A DNA stretch of 64,000 nucleotides from Rhodovulum robiginosum (GCF_003944755.1 NZ_RWGU01000051.1:434001-498000); one strand, 5' to 3'; shown: positions 34,692 to 49,389, counted from the first letter of the stretch. The notes: generated from the letters alone by a model not told the origin. A program made the numbers and translations.

Positions 34692-35693
34692 CTAGCGCAG
34701 CCTCAGGCGCGGCGCCTCGCCCAGCGGGACCGGCCCCAGGCGCATCCGCCCGTCACGCAGGACCAGCGTCGCGTCCAGCGTGTCGTCGCGGCCGGACAGA
34801 CCGGCCAGAAGCCTCAACGCGATTTCCAGCTGGTCGGCCACGCCCTGGGGCAGGCTGCCCGCTGCCACCGCGAGGCGCAGCATCTCGCGCCAGTTCTCGG
34901 CCCTCAGCGCGATCTCGCCGCTGGCGCGGCCTTCGGCATCGACGGAAACCGACCCCGCCGCGTCGAAGGCCAGGTCGGCCCAACGGGCCTCGGCGCGTTT
35001 GAGCGTGATCGTGGTGATCTGCGGGCGCCGGTCCTCGATGGCCTGCCGGTCCCAGGGGGCGTCATAGTCGATCTCGGCGTCGATCGTGATCCGGTCGATC
35101 ACCTCGGGCAGGACGCCCGCGGCCTCGATAAGCTGCATCAGGTCGGCCGAGAGACGCAGCGAGGTGGCCTCGGCCCCGAGGGCGCGTCCGTTTTCCAGCC
35201 CTGGGGCCGGGCGGCTGGCCAGAAGCGCGCGCTCGGCGGTCATGCCCCAGCCCGCGTCGGACTCAAGGCGCAGCCCTTCGCCGACGATCGAGGTCCGGTC
35301 GAGCCGCCAGTCGGTGTCGGGGACGAAGACGAAGCTGCCGCGCAACCGGTCGCTGGTCACGTCGATTTTCTGCCGCGGCGTTGCGAGGCGCTGTTCGGAT
35401 GGCCAGGCGGCGATGAGGTGGTCGCGCTTGTAGATCAGTGCGAGGATCTGGAACTGCGGCATCTGCCAGGCGAGGCCGGTCTCTGGGTCGGCAAGCGCGA
35501 GATCGGTAAAGGTTGTGTCCAGCCGGTTGGGAAAGCCCCGGACGTCGAGGTCGGCGTAATCGGCCACCCAGCCCTCGGCCCGGCGCGCCTCGATCCAGTC
35601 GGCCAGCCCGGCCTCGCGCCGCTGGGCGCTGACCACCCAGAAGCCAGACCAGATCAGCGCCGCCGCGATGACCACCGTCAGAAGCGTGCGCAT
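34692..35693 (-). CDS. DUF2125-domain protein
   Basis: A 333-residue protein with an N-terminal membrane anchor or signal (LLTVVIAAALIWSGFWVV) followed by a periplasmic beta-rich region starting with REAGLADWIEARRAEGW and containing LDVRGFPNRLDTTFTDLAL, the DUF2125 pattern common in Rhodobacterales. Function unknown. The ATG at 35693 is chosen because the membrane helix begins there; the frame is open further upstream. It is divergent from chaC with 66 bases between starts. Confidence 0.85.
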   Translation of the reverse strand: MRTLLTVVIAAALIWSGFWVVSAQRREAGLADWIEARRAEGWVADYADLDVRGFPNRLDTTFTDLALADPETGLAWQMPQFQILALIYKRDHLIAAWPSEQRLATPRQKIDVTSDRLRGSFVFVPDTDWRLDRTSIVGEGLRLESDAGWGMTAERALLASRPAPGLENGRALGAEATSLRLSADLMQLIEAAGVLPEVIDRITIDAEIDYDAPWDRQAIEDRRPQITTITLKRAEARWADLAFDAAGSVSVDAEGRASGEIALRAENWREMLRLAVAAGSLPQGVADQLEIALRLLAGLSGRDDTLDATLVLRDGRMRLGPVPLGEAPRLRLR

Positions 35694-35759
35694 GACTGCC
35701 CCCCTTTCGCCCCGTACCGGGTTCGTGTTTACAGGGGGCCGCAACGGAGGACCAGTAAG

Positions 35760-36305
35760 ATGGACGACGCGATGTGGGTCTTTGGCTATGGCTCGCTGAT
35801 GTGGCACCCGGGCTTTGCGGTGGCCGAGCGGCGGCTGGCGCGGCTCGACGATTGGCATCGCAGTTTCTGCATGCGCTCGATCCACCATCGCGGCACGGTC
35901 GAGGCGCCCGGGCTGGTTCTGGCGCTGGACGCGGCGCCGGGCGGGGCCTGCCACGGGCTGGCGTTCCGAGTGACCGCCGGCGCCGAGGACGAAAGCCTCG
36001 CCTATCTGCGCGAGCGCGAGTTGATCTCGTCGGCCTATCTCGAAACGCGGCAGAGCGTTGAGTTGGCGGGGGGGCCGGTGGTCGAGGCGGTGACCTACGT
36101 GATCGACCCGGTGCACGAGCAGTATTGCGGCGGCCTGCCGCTGGAGGAACAGGCCGAGATCATCGCCCGGGCGATCGGCGGGCGCGGGCCCAACCGCGAA
36201 TACCTGTTCAATACCGTCGCCCATCTCGACGAGTTGGGCATCGCCGATGCCGAACTGGCCTGGCTGGCGGCCCGTGTCGCCCAGATCACGGCGCCGCACG
36301 CATAG
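35760..36305 (+). CDS. Glutathione-specific gamma-glutamylcyclotransferase (ChaC)
   Basis: A 181-residue cytoplasmic enzyme that converts glutathione to 5-oxoproline and Cys-Gly. The N-terminal VFGYGSLMWHPG binds the gamma-glutamyl group, and the catalytic glutamate lies in LRERELISSAYLE; YVIDPVHEQYCGGLP is another ChaC motif. GGAGG lies about 9 bases before the ATG. With ggt at 14.1 kb, the window has both a cytoplasmic and a periplasmic glutathione-degrading enzyme, though far apart. Confidence 0.9.
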   Translation: MDDAMWVFGYGSLMWHPGFAVAERRLARLDDWHRSFCMRSIHHRGTVEAPGLVLALDAAPGGACHGLAFRVTAGAEDESLAYLRERELISSAYLETRQSVELAGGPVVEAVTYVIDPVHEQYCGGLPLEEQAEIIARAIGGRGPNREYLFNTVAHLDELGIADAELAWLAARVAQITAPHA

Positions 36306-36379
36306 GGTCATTGCGTGTTGTGAGCCCTTGCCGAGTTGCCTACTGTGCAAGCGAAAATCAAAGGGCCGGGACCATTTTT

Positions 36380-37588
36380 ATGGACATGACCGACCGCGAG
36401 GCCGAGCCGCAGTTTACACAGCCGCTGCGCCAGATCGTACTGATGCTTCTGGCGGTGGGGCTGTTTTCCTTCGGGGCCTATATAGCGTTTCCCAAGGTCG
36501 CGCCGGTCTTTCTGGCCAATCTCTACCTGAACGGCGCCATCCTGGTGGTTTTCCTGATCGGGGTGCTGGCCTGTTTCCTGCAGGTGTTTCAGCTGATCTC
36601 GTCGGTGAACTGGATCGAGGGCTTTACCCGGCGCAGTCCCGGCCACGGCATCGTGCGCGCGCCGCGCCTGCTGGCGCCCCTGGCGGCGCTCTTGCGTCGG
36701 CGCGGCGCGCGGATGCAGATCAACGCCACTTCGGCGCGGTCGATCCTCGAATCCGTCGCAACCCGGATCGAAGAGGCGCGCGATATCACGCGCTATATCG
36801 TCAACCTACTGATCTTTCTGGGGCTTCTGGGCACGTTCTACGGGCTGGCCACCACCGTTCCGGCTGTGGTCGAGACGATCCGCTCGCTCGCGCCGCAAGA
36901 GGGCGAGGGCGGGGTCGAGGTGTTTTCCCGCCTGATGACCGGGCTGGAGGCGCAGCTCGGCGGCATGGGAACGGCGTTTTCCTCGTCGCTTCTGGGCCTT
37001 GCGGGTTCGTTGGTGGTCGGCCTGCTGGAGCTTTTCGCCGGGCACGGGCAGAACCGGTTTTACCGCGAACTGGAGGAATGGCTCTCGACCATCACCCGGC
37101 TGGGCTTTTCCTCTGGCGATGGCGAGGTCGGCGAGACGGGGGCCGAGGCGGCCTTTGCCGAGGCGGTGCTGGAGCAGATGGACGCCCAGACCGAGGCCTT
37201 GCAGATCGCGCTGGCCCGTGCCGAGGAAACGCGCGGCCGCACGCTGGACCGGATGACGGCGCTGCACGGCGCGATCGAGCGGATGGCCACGCAGATGGAA
37301 GAGGGGCAGGGCGCGGGCGCTGTGGCCGCGCTGGACCGCGTTGCCCACGGTCAAGAGCGGCTGATCGGCCTGATCGAGGAGCAGGCCGCCGAGGCCGCAT
37401 CCGCCGGCGGCGCGCATGTGGATGCCGAGGCGCGTATGCGCCTGCGCTCGATCGATGTGCAGCTCTTGCGCATCCTCGAAGAATTGTCGGCCGGCCGGCA
37501 GGAGGCGATCACCGAACTCAGGGGCGATATCGCGGCGCTGAACCGGGCCATCCGCCAGCTGGCCCGCGAGGACGACCGGTGGAGCTGA
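36380..37588 (+). CDS. TolQ/ExbB/MotA-like proton channel protein
   Basis: A 402-residue membrane protein. Helices lie at about 14-36 and 47-70, then after a ~60-residue cytoplasmic loop at about 135-155 and 190-215, where LIFLGLLGTFYGLATT and GMGTAFSSSLLGLAGSL match the conserved pore helices of TolQ/ExbB/MotA. The remaining ~185 residues are a helical cytoplasmic tail rich in Glu/Ala/Gln. It is followed 4 bases later by an OmpA/MotB-like gene, so the two should form an ion-driven stator complex. This is not a normal tolQ or exbB: tolR/exbD is replaced by the long partner. Confidence 0.87.
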   Translation: MDMTDREAEPQFTQPLRQIVLMLLAVGLFSFGAYIAFPKVAPVFLANLYLNGAILVVFLIGVLACFLQVFQLISSVNWIEGFTRRSPGHGIVRAPRLLAPLAALLRRRGARMQINATSARSILESVATRIEEARDITRYIVNLLIFLGLLGTFYGLATTVPAVVETIRSLAPQEGEGGVEVFSRLMTGLEAQLGGMGTAFSSSLLGLAGSLVVGLLELFAGHGQNRFYRELEEWLSTITRLGFSSGDGEVGETGAEAAFAEAVLEQMDAQTEALQIALARAEETRGRTLDRMTALHGAIERMATQMEEGQGAGAVAALDRVAHGQERLIGLIEEQAAEAASAGGAHVDAEARMRLRSIDVQLLRILEELSAGRQEAITELRGDIAALNRAIRQLAREDDRWS

Positions 37589-37592
37589 CCCC

Positions 37593-39665
37593 ATGCCGCT
37601 GACCCGTCGCACCGGCAACCGCTTTCAGGCCTCGATCTGGCCGGGTTTCGTCGATGCGATGACCGCGCTGCTGCTGGTGCTGATGTTCGTGCTGTCGATC
37701 TTCATGATCGTGCAGTTCATGCTGCGCGAGACGATCTCGGGCCAGCAAAGCGAGCTAAGCCAGCTCAACGCCGAACTGGCCGCCCTGGCCGAGGCGCTGG
37801 GCGTCGAGGAGGAGCGCGGCGCCCGGTTGCGGACCGAGGTGGGCCGGCTTGGCGCGGCGCTGTCCGACACGCAGCAAGAGGCTGCGGCGCAGGCCGCGCT
37901 GATCACCTCGCTCAACGCCCAGCTCGACGCGCAGGCTGCTGACCTGCAAGGCGCCGAGGCGCGGATTTCCGATTTCGAGGCCCAGGTGGCGCGGCTGATT
38001 TCCGAGCGCGACGCAGCGATCAGCGAGGGCGCGGAACTGCAAGGGCAGGTGGCCGAGCTGGAAGAGACGCGCGCGCGTCTCGTCGGCGAGCGGGCCGATT
38101 TGGAACAGGCGCTGGCCTCGGTGCGCTCCGAGCTCGACGCCGAGGCCGAGGCGGCGCGGCTGGCCGCGGCCCGGCGCGAGGCGCTGGAGGCGTTGGTGGC
38201 CGATCTCAGGCGGCGGCAGGCCGAGGCCGGGCAGGCGAACGAAGCGCTGACCGCGCGGGTCGACACGTTGCAGGCGGACCTGTCGGAGGAAGAGGCCGCG
38301 CGCCTGGCCGAAGCCGCCGCCGCCCAGGCGCTGCGCGAAGAGCTGAAGGGCGCCGAGGACGAGTTGACGGCGATGACGCTGGCGCTGGAAGAACAGCGCA
38401 GGCGCGCCGAGGAAACGCTGACCATGCTGGCCGCCGCCGAGGCCGCGCGCGACGATCTCGACGCGCAACTGGCGCAGGCGCTGTTGGCCCGCGAGGGGCT
38501 GGAGCAAGACCTCGCCGGGGTCGAGAACAGGCGCGCCGAAATGGCCGAGCGCATCGCCGCAATCGAGGCCGACCGCGACGACCTGGCCCAGCGTCTGGCG
38601 CTTGCGGTGTCGGCCCGCGAGGCGCTGCGCCAAGATCTGGAGGCGGCCGAGGCCACCGCGGCCGAGCGGGCCGAGGCCGTTGCAAATGCCCAAGAGGGGC
38701 GCCGCGCGACCGAGGCGGCGCTGCAAGAGGCCATAGCGGCGCGCAAGTCCGCCGAGGCGGAACTGGCCGCGTTGCGCGCGGCCAGTTCCGAGACCGAGGA
38801 TGTCGAGCGTCAACTCGCCGCCGCGCTGGCCGCAAAGGTCGCCGCCGAAGAACGGGCCGCCCAGCGTCTGACCGAGGCCGAGCGCCGCGCCGCGCTCTTG
38901 GCCCAGGCCAACCGGGCGCTTGATGCGGAAGAGGCGAAATCGGCCGAGAGCCAGCGCAAGGTGACCTTGCTGAACCAGCAGATCGCCGCGCTGCGCGCCC
39001 AGCTGGGCAGTCTTCAGTCGCTGCTCGACGAGGCCGAGGGCCGTGATGCCCAGGCCAAGGTGCAGATCGAGAGCCTGGGTAACCGGCTGAACGCCGCGCT
39101 GGCGCAGGTCGCCTCGGAACAGCGCGCGCGGGCCGAGCTGGAAGAGGCCGAACGCAAACGGCTGGAGGAAGAGGCAAAGCGCCTCGCCGCCGAGGCCAGA
39201 AAGCTGGAGAACTACCGCTCGGAATTCTTCGGGCAGTTGCGCAGCCTTCTGGCCGGGCGCGAAGGGGTGCGCATTGTCGGCGACCGTTTCGCGTTTTCGT
39301 CCGAGGTGCTTTTTCAGCCCGCCTCGGCCCAGTTGGCCGACGAAGGGCGCGCGCAGATTGCCAATGTGGTGGAGATCCTGCGCGAGGTGTCCGACCAGAT
39401 CCCGCCCGATATCGACTGGATTCTGCGGGTCGACGGGCACACCGACGATGTGCCGCTGATCGAGGGCGCGGAATACGCGGACAACTGGGAGCTCAGCCAG
39501 GCCCGCGCGCTGTCGGTGGTGCGCTACATGATCGACGATCTGGGCTTTCCGCCCCGGCGGCTGGCTGCCACGGGCTTTGGCGAATACCGCCCGGTCGACC
39601 CCGCCGACACGCCCGAGGCCCGGGCCCAGAACCGGCGGATCGAACTGAAACTGACCGAGCGGTGA
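37593..39665 (+). CDS. OmpA/MotB-like protein with a very long coiled coil
   Basis: A 690-residue protein. One N-terminal helix (about residues 15-42, WPGFVDAMTALLLVLMF) carries D21 at the place of the proton-binding Asp of MotB/ExbD. Residues ~50-545 are an almost unbroken heptad-type region rich in Ala, Glu, Gln, Arg and Leu, a coiled coil that could span tens of nanometres. The last ~140 residues are an OmpA-type peptidoglycan-binding domain: FQPASAQL, DGHTDDVP, NWELSQARALSV and ATGFGEYRPV. It pairs with the channel gene 4 bases upstream. Role in the envelope unknown. Confidence 0.87.
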   Translation: MPLTRRTGNRFQASIWPGFVDAMTALLLVLMFVLSIFMIVQFMLRETISGQQSELSQLNAELAALAEALGVEEERGARLRTEVGRLGAALSDTQQEAAAQAALITSLNAQLDAQAADLQGAEARISDFEAQVARLISERDAAISEGAELQGQVAELEETRARLVGERADLEQALASVRSELDAEAEAARLAAARREALEALVADLRRRQAEAGQANEALTARVDTLQADLSEEEAARLAEAAAAQALREELKGAEDELTAMTLALEEQRRRAEETLTMLAAAEAARDDLDAQLAQALLAREGLEQDLAGVENRRAEMAERIAAIEADRDDLAQRLALAVSAREALRQDLEAAEATAAERAEAVANAQEGRRATEAALQEAIAARKSAEAELAALRAASSETEDVERQLAAALAAKVAAEERAAQRLTEAERRAALLAQANRALDAEEAKSAESQRKVTLLNQQIAALRAQLGSLQSLLDEAEGRDAQAKVQIESLGNRLNAALAQVASEQRARAELEEAERKRLEEEAKRLAAEARKLENYRSEFFGQLRSLLAGREGVRIVGDRFAFSSEVLFQPASAQLADEGRAQIANVVEILREVSDQIPPDIDWILRVDGHTDDVPLIEGAEYADNWELSQARALSVVRYMIDDLGFPPRRLAATGFGEYRPVDPADTPEARAQNRRIELKLTER

Positions 39666-39666
39666 G

Positions 39667-40640
39667 CTAGCCGCCGATGCGCAGCGTAACCGTGCGTTGG
39701 CCCAGCACCTCATCGCCGCGCATCAGCTGAGCCGTGCCGCGATAGGCCCCGTCGGGCCAGCCCCCGGCGGGCGGACGTCGCCCGGCAGCGCGGAAAAAGC
39801 GCACCTGCGCCCGGTCGAGCGTGGCACGGTGTTCGAAAATCCGTGCGCCGCCGGGACCGTCGATTTCAAACGCCACCGCGTCGCCCGCGCGCCCGCCAAA
39901 GGCATGGGCCCAGAGCACCAGCGCCGGCGCGCCGGCGGGCAGGGTGGCCGGCGAGGCAAGGCCCGCCTTGACCGCGTCAAAGCCCGGCACGGTGGTGGAA
40001 AACCCCGCGCCGACCAGCCCGCCGGGCGCATAGGGCAACGGGTTTTGCCAAAGCGGCGCTGCGGCGGCGCGGCCGCAGGTGGCGGGGCCCGATGCCGGGT
40101 CGAACGGATCGACCACGCGGCCGTCGCGGCGGACCGAAAGGTGGACGTGGGGAAATTCGGTGCGCCCGGACAGGCCGACCTGTCCCAGAACTGTCCCTTT
40201 TGCAACGCGCATCCCCTTGCGCACGGCGACGCTGCCTTCGCGCAGATGGCAGTATTGGGTTTCCCAGCCCTCGCCGTGGCTGACCACGACGCCGTTGCCG
40301 CAATCGCGCCCGTCCAGCGCCGGGGCGCCGGGCCGGTCCATGGCGATGTCGGGCATCCCGTCGCGGGTGGCCTTGACCGTGCCGGGCGCGACGGACAGCA
40401 CGCTTACCCCGCGCGCCATGTCGGCCTCGGTTGGCAGCGCGAAATCGGTGCCCTTGTGGCCGTCATAGGTGAGCCCCCCGCAGGCGAAATCGGCCGCGCC
40501 GGGGCCCGGGTCGCGGTCGACGTAGTTCTGGATGAAACAGGTTTCGCCCAGGGTGCAGTCGATGGGCGGCGCCAAAGGAATGTCCCCCGCCACGGCGGGC
40601 GCGGCGAGGGACAATAGGGCGAGTATCGTTTTGGCGCGGA

Positions 40641-40644
<4 letters not shown>
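39667..40644 (-). CDS. M23-family metallopeptidase, LytM-like
   Basis: A 325-residue exported protein. The signal peptide is TILALLSLAAPAVAG; the LytM zinc-site residues are in HKGTDFALP (H and D) and HVHLSVRRDG (HxH). LytM proteins cut or bind peptidoglycan cross-links. The start is the GTG at 40644, which overlaps the clpA stop (GTGA); the longer frame runs into clpA and is rejected. It converges with the OmpA-like gene, only 1 base apart. The C-terminal ~110 residues form an extra beta-rich domain. Confidence 0.88.
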
Positions 40645-42974
<2,330 letters not shown>

Positions 42975-43135
42975 GTGGAGTGCTCCTTTCCTGGGGTCGA
43001 GGGGGGCGTGGCCCCGTCCCGACCGTGGCCTCATGATAACAGACTTCGGTGTTTGCAGGCCCGCTTCAAGTATTTTCTGTTCACATCTGTACCTCACTCT
43101 TGGAAACGCCCTAAAAAAAGGCGCTGTTTGGCGGG

Positions 43136-43903
43136 TTAGAACCGGTCTTTCCGCGCGCGGATCTCGGCGAAGACGGCGGCATCGGGCGCCTCGGCCATGC
43201 CCAGTGTGGCTTTCACCTCGGGCAGCCGGGCGCGCAGGAAGGGGTTGGTCGCCAGTTCCTCGGACAGCGGCACCGGCACCGTGGGCCGGCCCGCCGCGCG
43301 GGTTTCGGCGATGCGATCGGCCCGGGCGGCCAGATCGGGATTATCGGGTTCGATCGTCTTGGCAAAGCGGGCATTGGCGGTGGCGTATTCGTGCCCGGAA
43401 TAGACCAGTGTCTCGGGCGGCAGGGCCGCGAGCTTCGACAGGCTCTGCCACATCATCTCGGGCGTGCCCTCGAACACCCGTCCGCATCCCAGCGCCATCA
43501 GGCTGTCGGCGGTGAAGACCGCCGCGCTGTCGGGGAAGTGGAACGCGATATGTCCCACGGTATGACCCGAGACATCCAGCACATGGGCGGTTTGCGATCC
43601 GACCTCGACGCGGTCGCCCTCGGCCACGGCCTTGTCGAGCCGGGGCAGGCGGCCTGAATCCGCGGCCGCCCCGATGACCTGCGCGCCATGGGCGCTGCGC
43701 AGCGCCTCGACACCGCCGACATGGTCGTGGTGGTGGTGCGTGATGAGAATGCTGTCGAGACCCCAGCGCCGCTCTGCGAGGGCCAGTTCGATGGGGCCGG
43801 ATTCGGGCGCGTCGACAACCGCGGTCGTCCCGCTGGCCGGATCATGCAGCAGATAGGCGTAGTTGTCGGACAGGCAGGGGACGGTGACGATCTCAAGAGG
43901 CAT
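43136..43903 (-). CDS. gloB: Hydroxyacylglutathione hydrolase (glyoxalase II)
   Basis: A 255-residue metallo-beta-lactamase-fold enzyme that hydrolyses S-D-lactoylglutathione. [10 protein letters not shown] is the metal-binding motif; further ligands lie in [17 protein letters not shown] and YSGHEYA. Start at the ATG 43903, where family homology begins ([18 protein letters not shown]); an upstream extension overlaps the divergent gene. The 62-base gap to the methyltransferase start holds both promoters. Confidence 0.94.
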   Translation of the reverse strand: MPLEIVTVPCLSDNYAYLLHDPASGTTAVVDAPESGPIELALAERRWGLDSILITHHHHDHVGGVEALRSAHGAQVIGAAADSGRLPRLDKAVAEGDRVEVGSQTAHVLDVSGHTVGHIAFHFPDSAAVFTADSLMALGCGRVFEGTPEMMWQSLSKLAALPPETLVYSGHEYATANARFAKTIEPDNPDLAARADRIAETRAAGRPTVPVPLSEELATNPFLRARLPEVKATLGMAEAPDAAVFAEIRARKDRF

Positions 43904-43965
43904 GGCAAATCCGCTCCGTATCTCTATCTTTACCCCGAGAGTTGCCGATCCCGAGGTGGACCGCA

Positions 43966-44712
43966 ATGCACCTGGACGTGCTGGACCTGAGGAATTTCTA
44001 CTACCGCACCAATCTGGGGCGCGTGGCGCAAAGGGCCATACGCGATCAGGTGGTGGCGCTGTGGCCCGAAGCCAAGGGGCAGACCGTCGCCGGGTTCGGA
44101 TTTGCCGTGCCGCTCTTGCGCCCTTTCCTGCCCGACGCGCGGCGGGTGGTCGGGCTGATGCCGGGCCAGCAGGGGGTGATGCCCTGGCCGGCGGGCAAGC
44201 CCAATGTCACTGCCCTGGTCGAGGAGACGGCCTGGCCGCTGCCCGACGGGCTGGTCGATAAGCTGATGCTGCTTCATGGGCTGGAAACCAGCGAGAACCC
44301 GAGCGCGGTTCTGGAAGAAGCGTCGCGCGTGCTGGGGCCGGGCGGGCGGATGCTGGTCATCGTGCCCAACCGGTCGGGCCTGTGGGCGCGGCGCGACAAG
44401 ACACCGTTCGGCTTTGGCCGGCCCTACACGCCTGGACAGCTCGACGCGCAGCTTCGCAACCACGGCTTCGAGCCGCAGCACAGCGGTGCCGCCCTCTTCG
44501 CGCCGCCCAGCGAGCGGCGATTCTGGCTGCGCAGCGCCGCGATGTGGGAACGCGCGGGCCAGCGCGCGTCTGCCTATTACGCGGGCGGGGTGCTGATTGT
44601 GGAGGCGACAAAACGGGTATACCGGCCGACCGGCAGCGTGGTAAAGGACACCATGGCGCGCCCGCTGCGGGTGCTTGAAGGGTTGCCCGCGCCGGGGGCA
44701 GAACCGGCCTGA
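43966..44712 (+). CDS. Class I SAM-dependent methyltransferase
   Basis: A 248-residue methyltransferase of the Methyltransf_11 type, commonly beside gloB in alphaproteobacteria. The N-terminus is [20 protein letters not shown]; the SAM region is less canonical ([14 protein letters not shown]) and [19 protein letters not shown] text is seen as [19 protein letters not shown]. The target is unknown. The ATG at 43966 is chosen; an upstream in-frame ATG at 43942 lacks support. Confidence 0.85.
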   Translation: MHLDVLDLRNFYYRTNLGRVAQRAIRDQVVALWPEAKGQTVAGFGFAVPLLRPFLPDARRVVGLMPGQQGVMPWPAGKPNVTALVEETAWPLPDGLVDKLMLLHGLETSENPSAVLEEASRVLGPGGRMLVIVPNRSGLWARRDKTPFGFGRPYTPGQLDAQLRNHGFEPQHSGAALFAPPSERRFWLRSAAMWERAGQRASAYYAGGVLIVEATKRVYRPTGSVVKDTMARPLRVLEGLPAPGAEPA

Positions 44713-44952
44713 AGGCCCGGCGAGCCAAGAAAACAAGGCTGGGGCCGGGTGCGGCCCGAAGTGGCCGACACGCAGCGATTTTCGCCCCTGCGCGGCCCGT
44801 CACAGAATGCTGCGCTTGGCTGTTGCGAGGCGGGACTGCCTCTGCTACACCCACGCCGATTTCGGAAGCGTGCCCGCCCGGGCGCGTAGCTTGATTTGCC
44901 TCGTGCCGGGTTCCCGGTGCAGAACGGGGCTTCAGATATCGGAAGGGTGGAC

Positions 44953-45513
44953 GTGTCCGAACCAGCTTCGATTTCGACCGGCATTGCTACGCGCTATGCC
45001 ACGGCCATCTTTGAATTGGCCAAGGAAGAAAAAGCCCTCGAAAAACTCGAAACCGACGTGGCCGCGCTCGACGCGGCGCTGGTCGAGAGCGAGGATTTTC
45101 GCAGCCTTATCTCATCGCCGCTCTACAGCCGCGACCAACAGGCCAAGGCGATCGGTGCGCTCGCGCCCAAGATGGGCCTCGACAAGATGATGGCCAACGC
45201 GCTGCAACTGATGGCCTCCAAGCGCCGCCTCTTCGTGCTGCCGCAGCTTAACAAGGTACTCTCCGCGCTGATCGCGGAAGAGAAGGGCGAGGTCACCGCC
45301 GATGTCGTCTCGGCCCGGCCGCTGAACGACGCGCAGACCGCCGCACTGGCCAAGACGCTCAAGGCCAACGCCGGCAAGGATGTCAAGATCAACGCGACCG
45401 TCGATGAGCGCCTCATCGGCGGTCTGGTCGTAAAACTGGGCTCGAAGATGGTCGACACCTCGATCCGCTCGAAGCTCAATGCACTCCAGAACATTATGAA
45501 AGAGGTCGGATAA
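44953..45513 (+). CDS. atpH: ATP synthase F1 subunit delta
   Basis: A 186-residue subunit linking F1 to the peripheral stalk. [17 protein letters not shown] at the N-terminus and the C-terminal [23 protein letters not shown] are family hallmarks. The start is the GTG at 44953, with GGAAGG 6 bases upstream; the frame is open 19 codons further. The 240-base region before it shows no gene and should carry the operon promoter. atpA begins directly after the stop. Confidence 0.94.
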   Translation: MSEPASISTGIATRYATAIFELAKEEKALEKLETDVAALDAALVESEDFRSLISSPLYSRDQQAKAIGALAPKMGLDKMMANALQLMASKRRLFVLPQLNKVLSALIAEEKGEVTADVVSARPLNDAQTAALAKTLKANAGKDVKINATVDERLIGGLVVKLGSKMVDTSIRSKLNALQNIMKEVG

Positions 45514-47052
45514 ATGGGTGTCCAAGCTGCAGAGATCTCTGCGATCCTCAAGGAGCAGATCAAGAACTTCGGCCAGGAAGCCGAAGTCGCCGAAGTGGGG
45601 CGCGTGCTCTCGGTCGGGGACGGCATCGCCCGTGTCCATGGCCTCGACAACGTGCAGGCCGGCGAGATGGTCGAGTTCCCCGGCGGCATCCGCGGCATGG
45701 CGCTGAACCTCGAAGTCGACAATGTCGGCGTCGTGATCTTCGGCTCGGACCAGCAGATCAAGGAAGGCGACACCGTCAAGCGCACCAACTCCATCGTGGA
45801 CGTTCCGGTGGGCGATGCGCTTCTGGGTCGCGTGGTCGATGGCCTGGGCAACCCGATCGACGGCAAGGGCCCGATCAAGGCCAGCGAGCGCCGCGTCGCC
45901 GACGTCAAGGCGCCGGGCATCATCCCGCGTAAATCGGTGCATGAACCGATGGCCACCGGCATCAAGTCGGTCGACGCCATGATCCCGATCGGCCGCGGCC
46001 AGCGCGAGTTGATCATCGGCGACCGCCAGACCGGCAAGACCGCCGTCGCGCTCGACACGATCCTGAACCAGAAGAGCTATAACAAGGCCGCCGGCGACGA
46101 CGAGAGCAAGAAGCTCTACTGCGTCTACGTCGCCATCGGCCAGAAGCGGTCGACCGTGGCCCAGCTGGTGAAGAAGCTTGAGGAAACGGGCGCCATCGAC
46201 TACTCGATCATCGTGGCCGCCACCGCCTCGGACCCGGCGCCGATGCAGTTCCTCGCCCCCTACGCCGCCACGGCGATGGGCGAATATTTCCGCGACAACG
46301 GTCGCCACGCGCTGATGGTCTACGATGACCTGTCCAAGCAGGCCGTCGCCTACCGCCAGATGTCGCTGCTGCTGCGCCGCCCGCCGGGGCGCGAGGCCTA
46401 CCCGGGCGACGTGTTCTACCTGCACTCTCGCCTGCTGGAACGTTCGGCGAAGCTGAACGAGGATCACGGCGCCGGGTCGCTGACCGCGCTGCCGATCATC
46501 GAAACCCAGGGCGGTGACGTGTCGGCCTTTATTCCGACCAACGTGATCTCGATCACCGACGGCCAGATCTTCCTCGAGACCGAGCTGTTCTACCAGGGCA
46601 TCCGCCCGGCGGTGAACACCGGCCTGTCGGTGTCGCGCGTGGGCTCTTCGGCCCAGACCGACGCGATGAAATCGGTCGCCGGCCCGGTCAAGCTGGAACT
46701 GGCCCAGTACCGCGAGATGGCGGCCTTCGCCCAGTTCGGGTCGGACCTCGACGCGTCCACGCAGAGACTGCTGAACCGCGGCGCGCGCCTGACCGAGCTG
46801 ATGAAGCAGCCGCAATACGCGCCGCTGACCAACGCCGAGATCGTCTGCGTCATCTTCGCCGGCACCAAGGGCTATCTGGACAAGATCGCGGTCAAGGATG
46901 TCACCCGCTTCGAGGCCGGCCTGCTGAGCCATCTGCGCAGCAAGCACCAGGACCTGCTGGACGACATCACCAACAACGACCGCAAGGTCAAGGGCGAGCT
47001 GGAAGACAAGATCAGGGCCGCGCTGGACGAGTACGCCAAGGGCTTCGCCTGA
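45514..47052 (+). CDS. atpA: ATP synthase F1 subunit alpha
   Basis: A 512-residue non-catalytic nucleotide-binding subunit. P-loop GDRQTGKTA (about residue 170), the [27 protein letters not shown] signature region and the [16 protein letters not shown] [14 protein letters not shown] segment identify it. It starts on the base after the atpH stop, so translation is coupled. Length and motifs are normal. Confidence 0.98.
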   Translation: MGVQAAEISAILKEQIKNFGQEAEVAEVGRVLSVGDGIARVHGLDNVQAGEMVEFPGGIRGMALNLEVDNVGVVIFGSDQQIKEGDTVKRTNSIVDVPVGDALLGRVVDGLGNPIDGKGPIKASERRVADVKAPGIIPRKSVHEPMATGIKSVDAMIPIGRGQRELIIGDRQTGKTAVALDTILNQKSYNKAAGDDESKKLYCVYVAIGQKRSTVAQLVKKLEETGAIDYSIIVAATASDPAPMQFLAPYAATAMGEYFRDNGRHALMVYDDLSKQAVAYRQMSLLLRRPPGREAYPGDVFYLHSRLLERSAKLNEDHGAGSLTALPIIETQGGDVSAFIPTNVISITDGQIFLETELFYQGIRPAVNTGLSVSRVGSSAQTDAMKSVAGPVKLELAQYREMAAFAQFGSDLDASTQRLLNRGARLTELMKQPQYAPLTNAEIVCVIFAGTKGYLDKIAVKDVTRFEAGLLSHLRSKHQDLLDDITNNDRKVKGELEDKIRAALDEYAKGFA

Positions 47053-47076
47053 GGGCGGCGCGAGAGGATCGGATAG

Positions 47077-47946
47077 ATGCCAAGCCTCAAGGACCTGAAA
47101 AACCGGATCGATAGCGTCAAGTCGACGCGAAAGATCACGAAGGCGATGCAGATGGTCGCCGCAGCCAAGCTGCGGCGTGCCCAGGATGCAGCGGAAAACG
47201 CCCGCCCCTATGCCGAGCGCATGGAGACGGTGCTGAGCGGATTGGCGGCCTCGGTCGCCGACCGCGGCGACGCGCCCCCGCTGTTGGCCGGGACCGGCGA
47301 CGACCAGGTGCACCTGCTGGTGGTCATGACCGCCGAGCGCGGCCTGTGCGGCGGCTTCAACTCGACGATCGTGCGGCTGGCCCGCATCCGCATCAACGAG
47401 TTGCTCGCCGCGGGCAAGACCGTCAAGATCCTGACCGTCGGCAAGAAGGGCCGCGAGCAGCTCAAGCGCGACTACTCCGATCACTTCGTCGGCCATGTGG
47501 ATCTCAGCGAGGTCAAGCGCATCCGGTATGACGATGCCAACAGCATCGCGCAGGACGTGATCTCGCGGTTCAATGCCGGCGAGTTCGACATCGCCACGCT
47601 GTACTTCAACCGCTTCCAGTCGGTGATCAGCCAGGTGCCGACCGCCCAGCAGATCATTCCCCGTCCGGTCGAGGACGAGGCCGACACGAGCCGGTTCTAC
47701 GAATACGAGCCGTCGGAAGACGAAATCCTGCGCGATCTTCTGCCGCGTGGGGTGGCCACGCAAATCCTGGCGGCGTTGCTGGAAAATGGCGCGTCCGAGC
47801 AGGGCGCGCGGATGTCGGCAATGGACAACGCCACGCGCAACGCGGGCGACATGATCGAAAAGCTGACCATCGAGTACAACCGCTCGCGTCAGGCCGCGAT
47901 CACCAAGGAACTCATCGAAATCATTTCGGGCGCCGAGGCGCTCTAA
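47077..47946 (+). CDS. atpG: ATP synthase F1 subunit gamma
   Basis: A 289-residue central-stalk rotor subunit made of N- and C-terminal helices that form a coiled coil. The N-terminus [20 protein letters not shown] and [13 protein letters not shown], the GLCGGFNS turn, and the C-terminal [17 protein letters not shown] with [16 protein letters not shown] are typical. It lies 24 bases after atpA with GAGAGGA before the ATG. Confidence 0.97.
   Translation: MPSLKDLKNRIDSVKSTRKITKAMQMVAAAKLRRAQDAAENARPYAERMETVLSGLAASVADRGDAPPLLAGTGDDQVHLLVVMTAERGLCGGFNSTIVRLARIRINELLAAGKTVKILTVGKKGREQLKRDYSDHFVGHVDLSEVKRIRYDDANSIAQDVISRFNAGEFDIATLYFNRFQSVISQVPTAQQIIPRPVEDEADTSRFYEYEPSEDEILRDLLPRGVATQILAALLENGASEQGARMSAMDNATRNAGDMIEKLTIEYNRSRQAAITKELIEIISGAEAL

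Positions 47947-49389
<1,443 letters not shown>

Noticed and set aside
36380..39665. Zorya-type anti-phage defence (ZorA/ZorB).
   Set aside because: A MotA-like plus OmpA-like pair fits loosely, but no ZorC, ZorD or ZorE gene is adjacent and the long coiled coil is in the OmpA protein, not in the channel protein.
43104..43135. A T-run after gloB on the minus strand as an intrinsic terminator.
   Set aside because: The T-run is clear, but no stable stem of more than about three base pairs precedes it.
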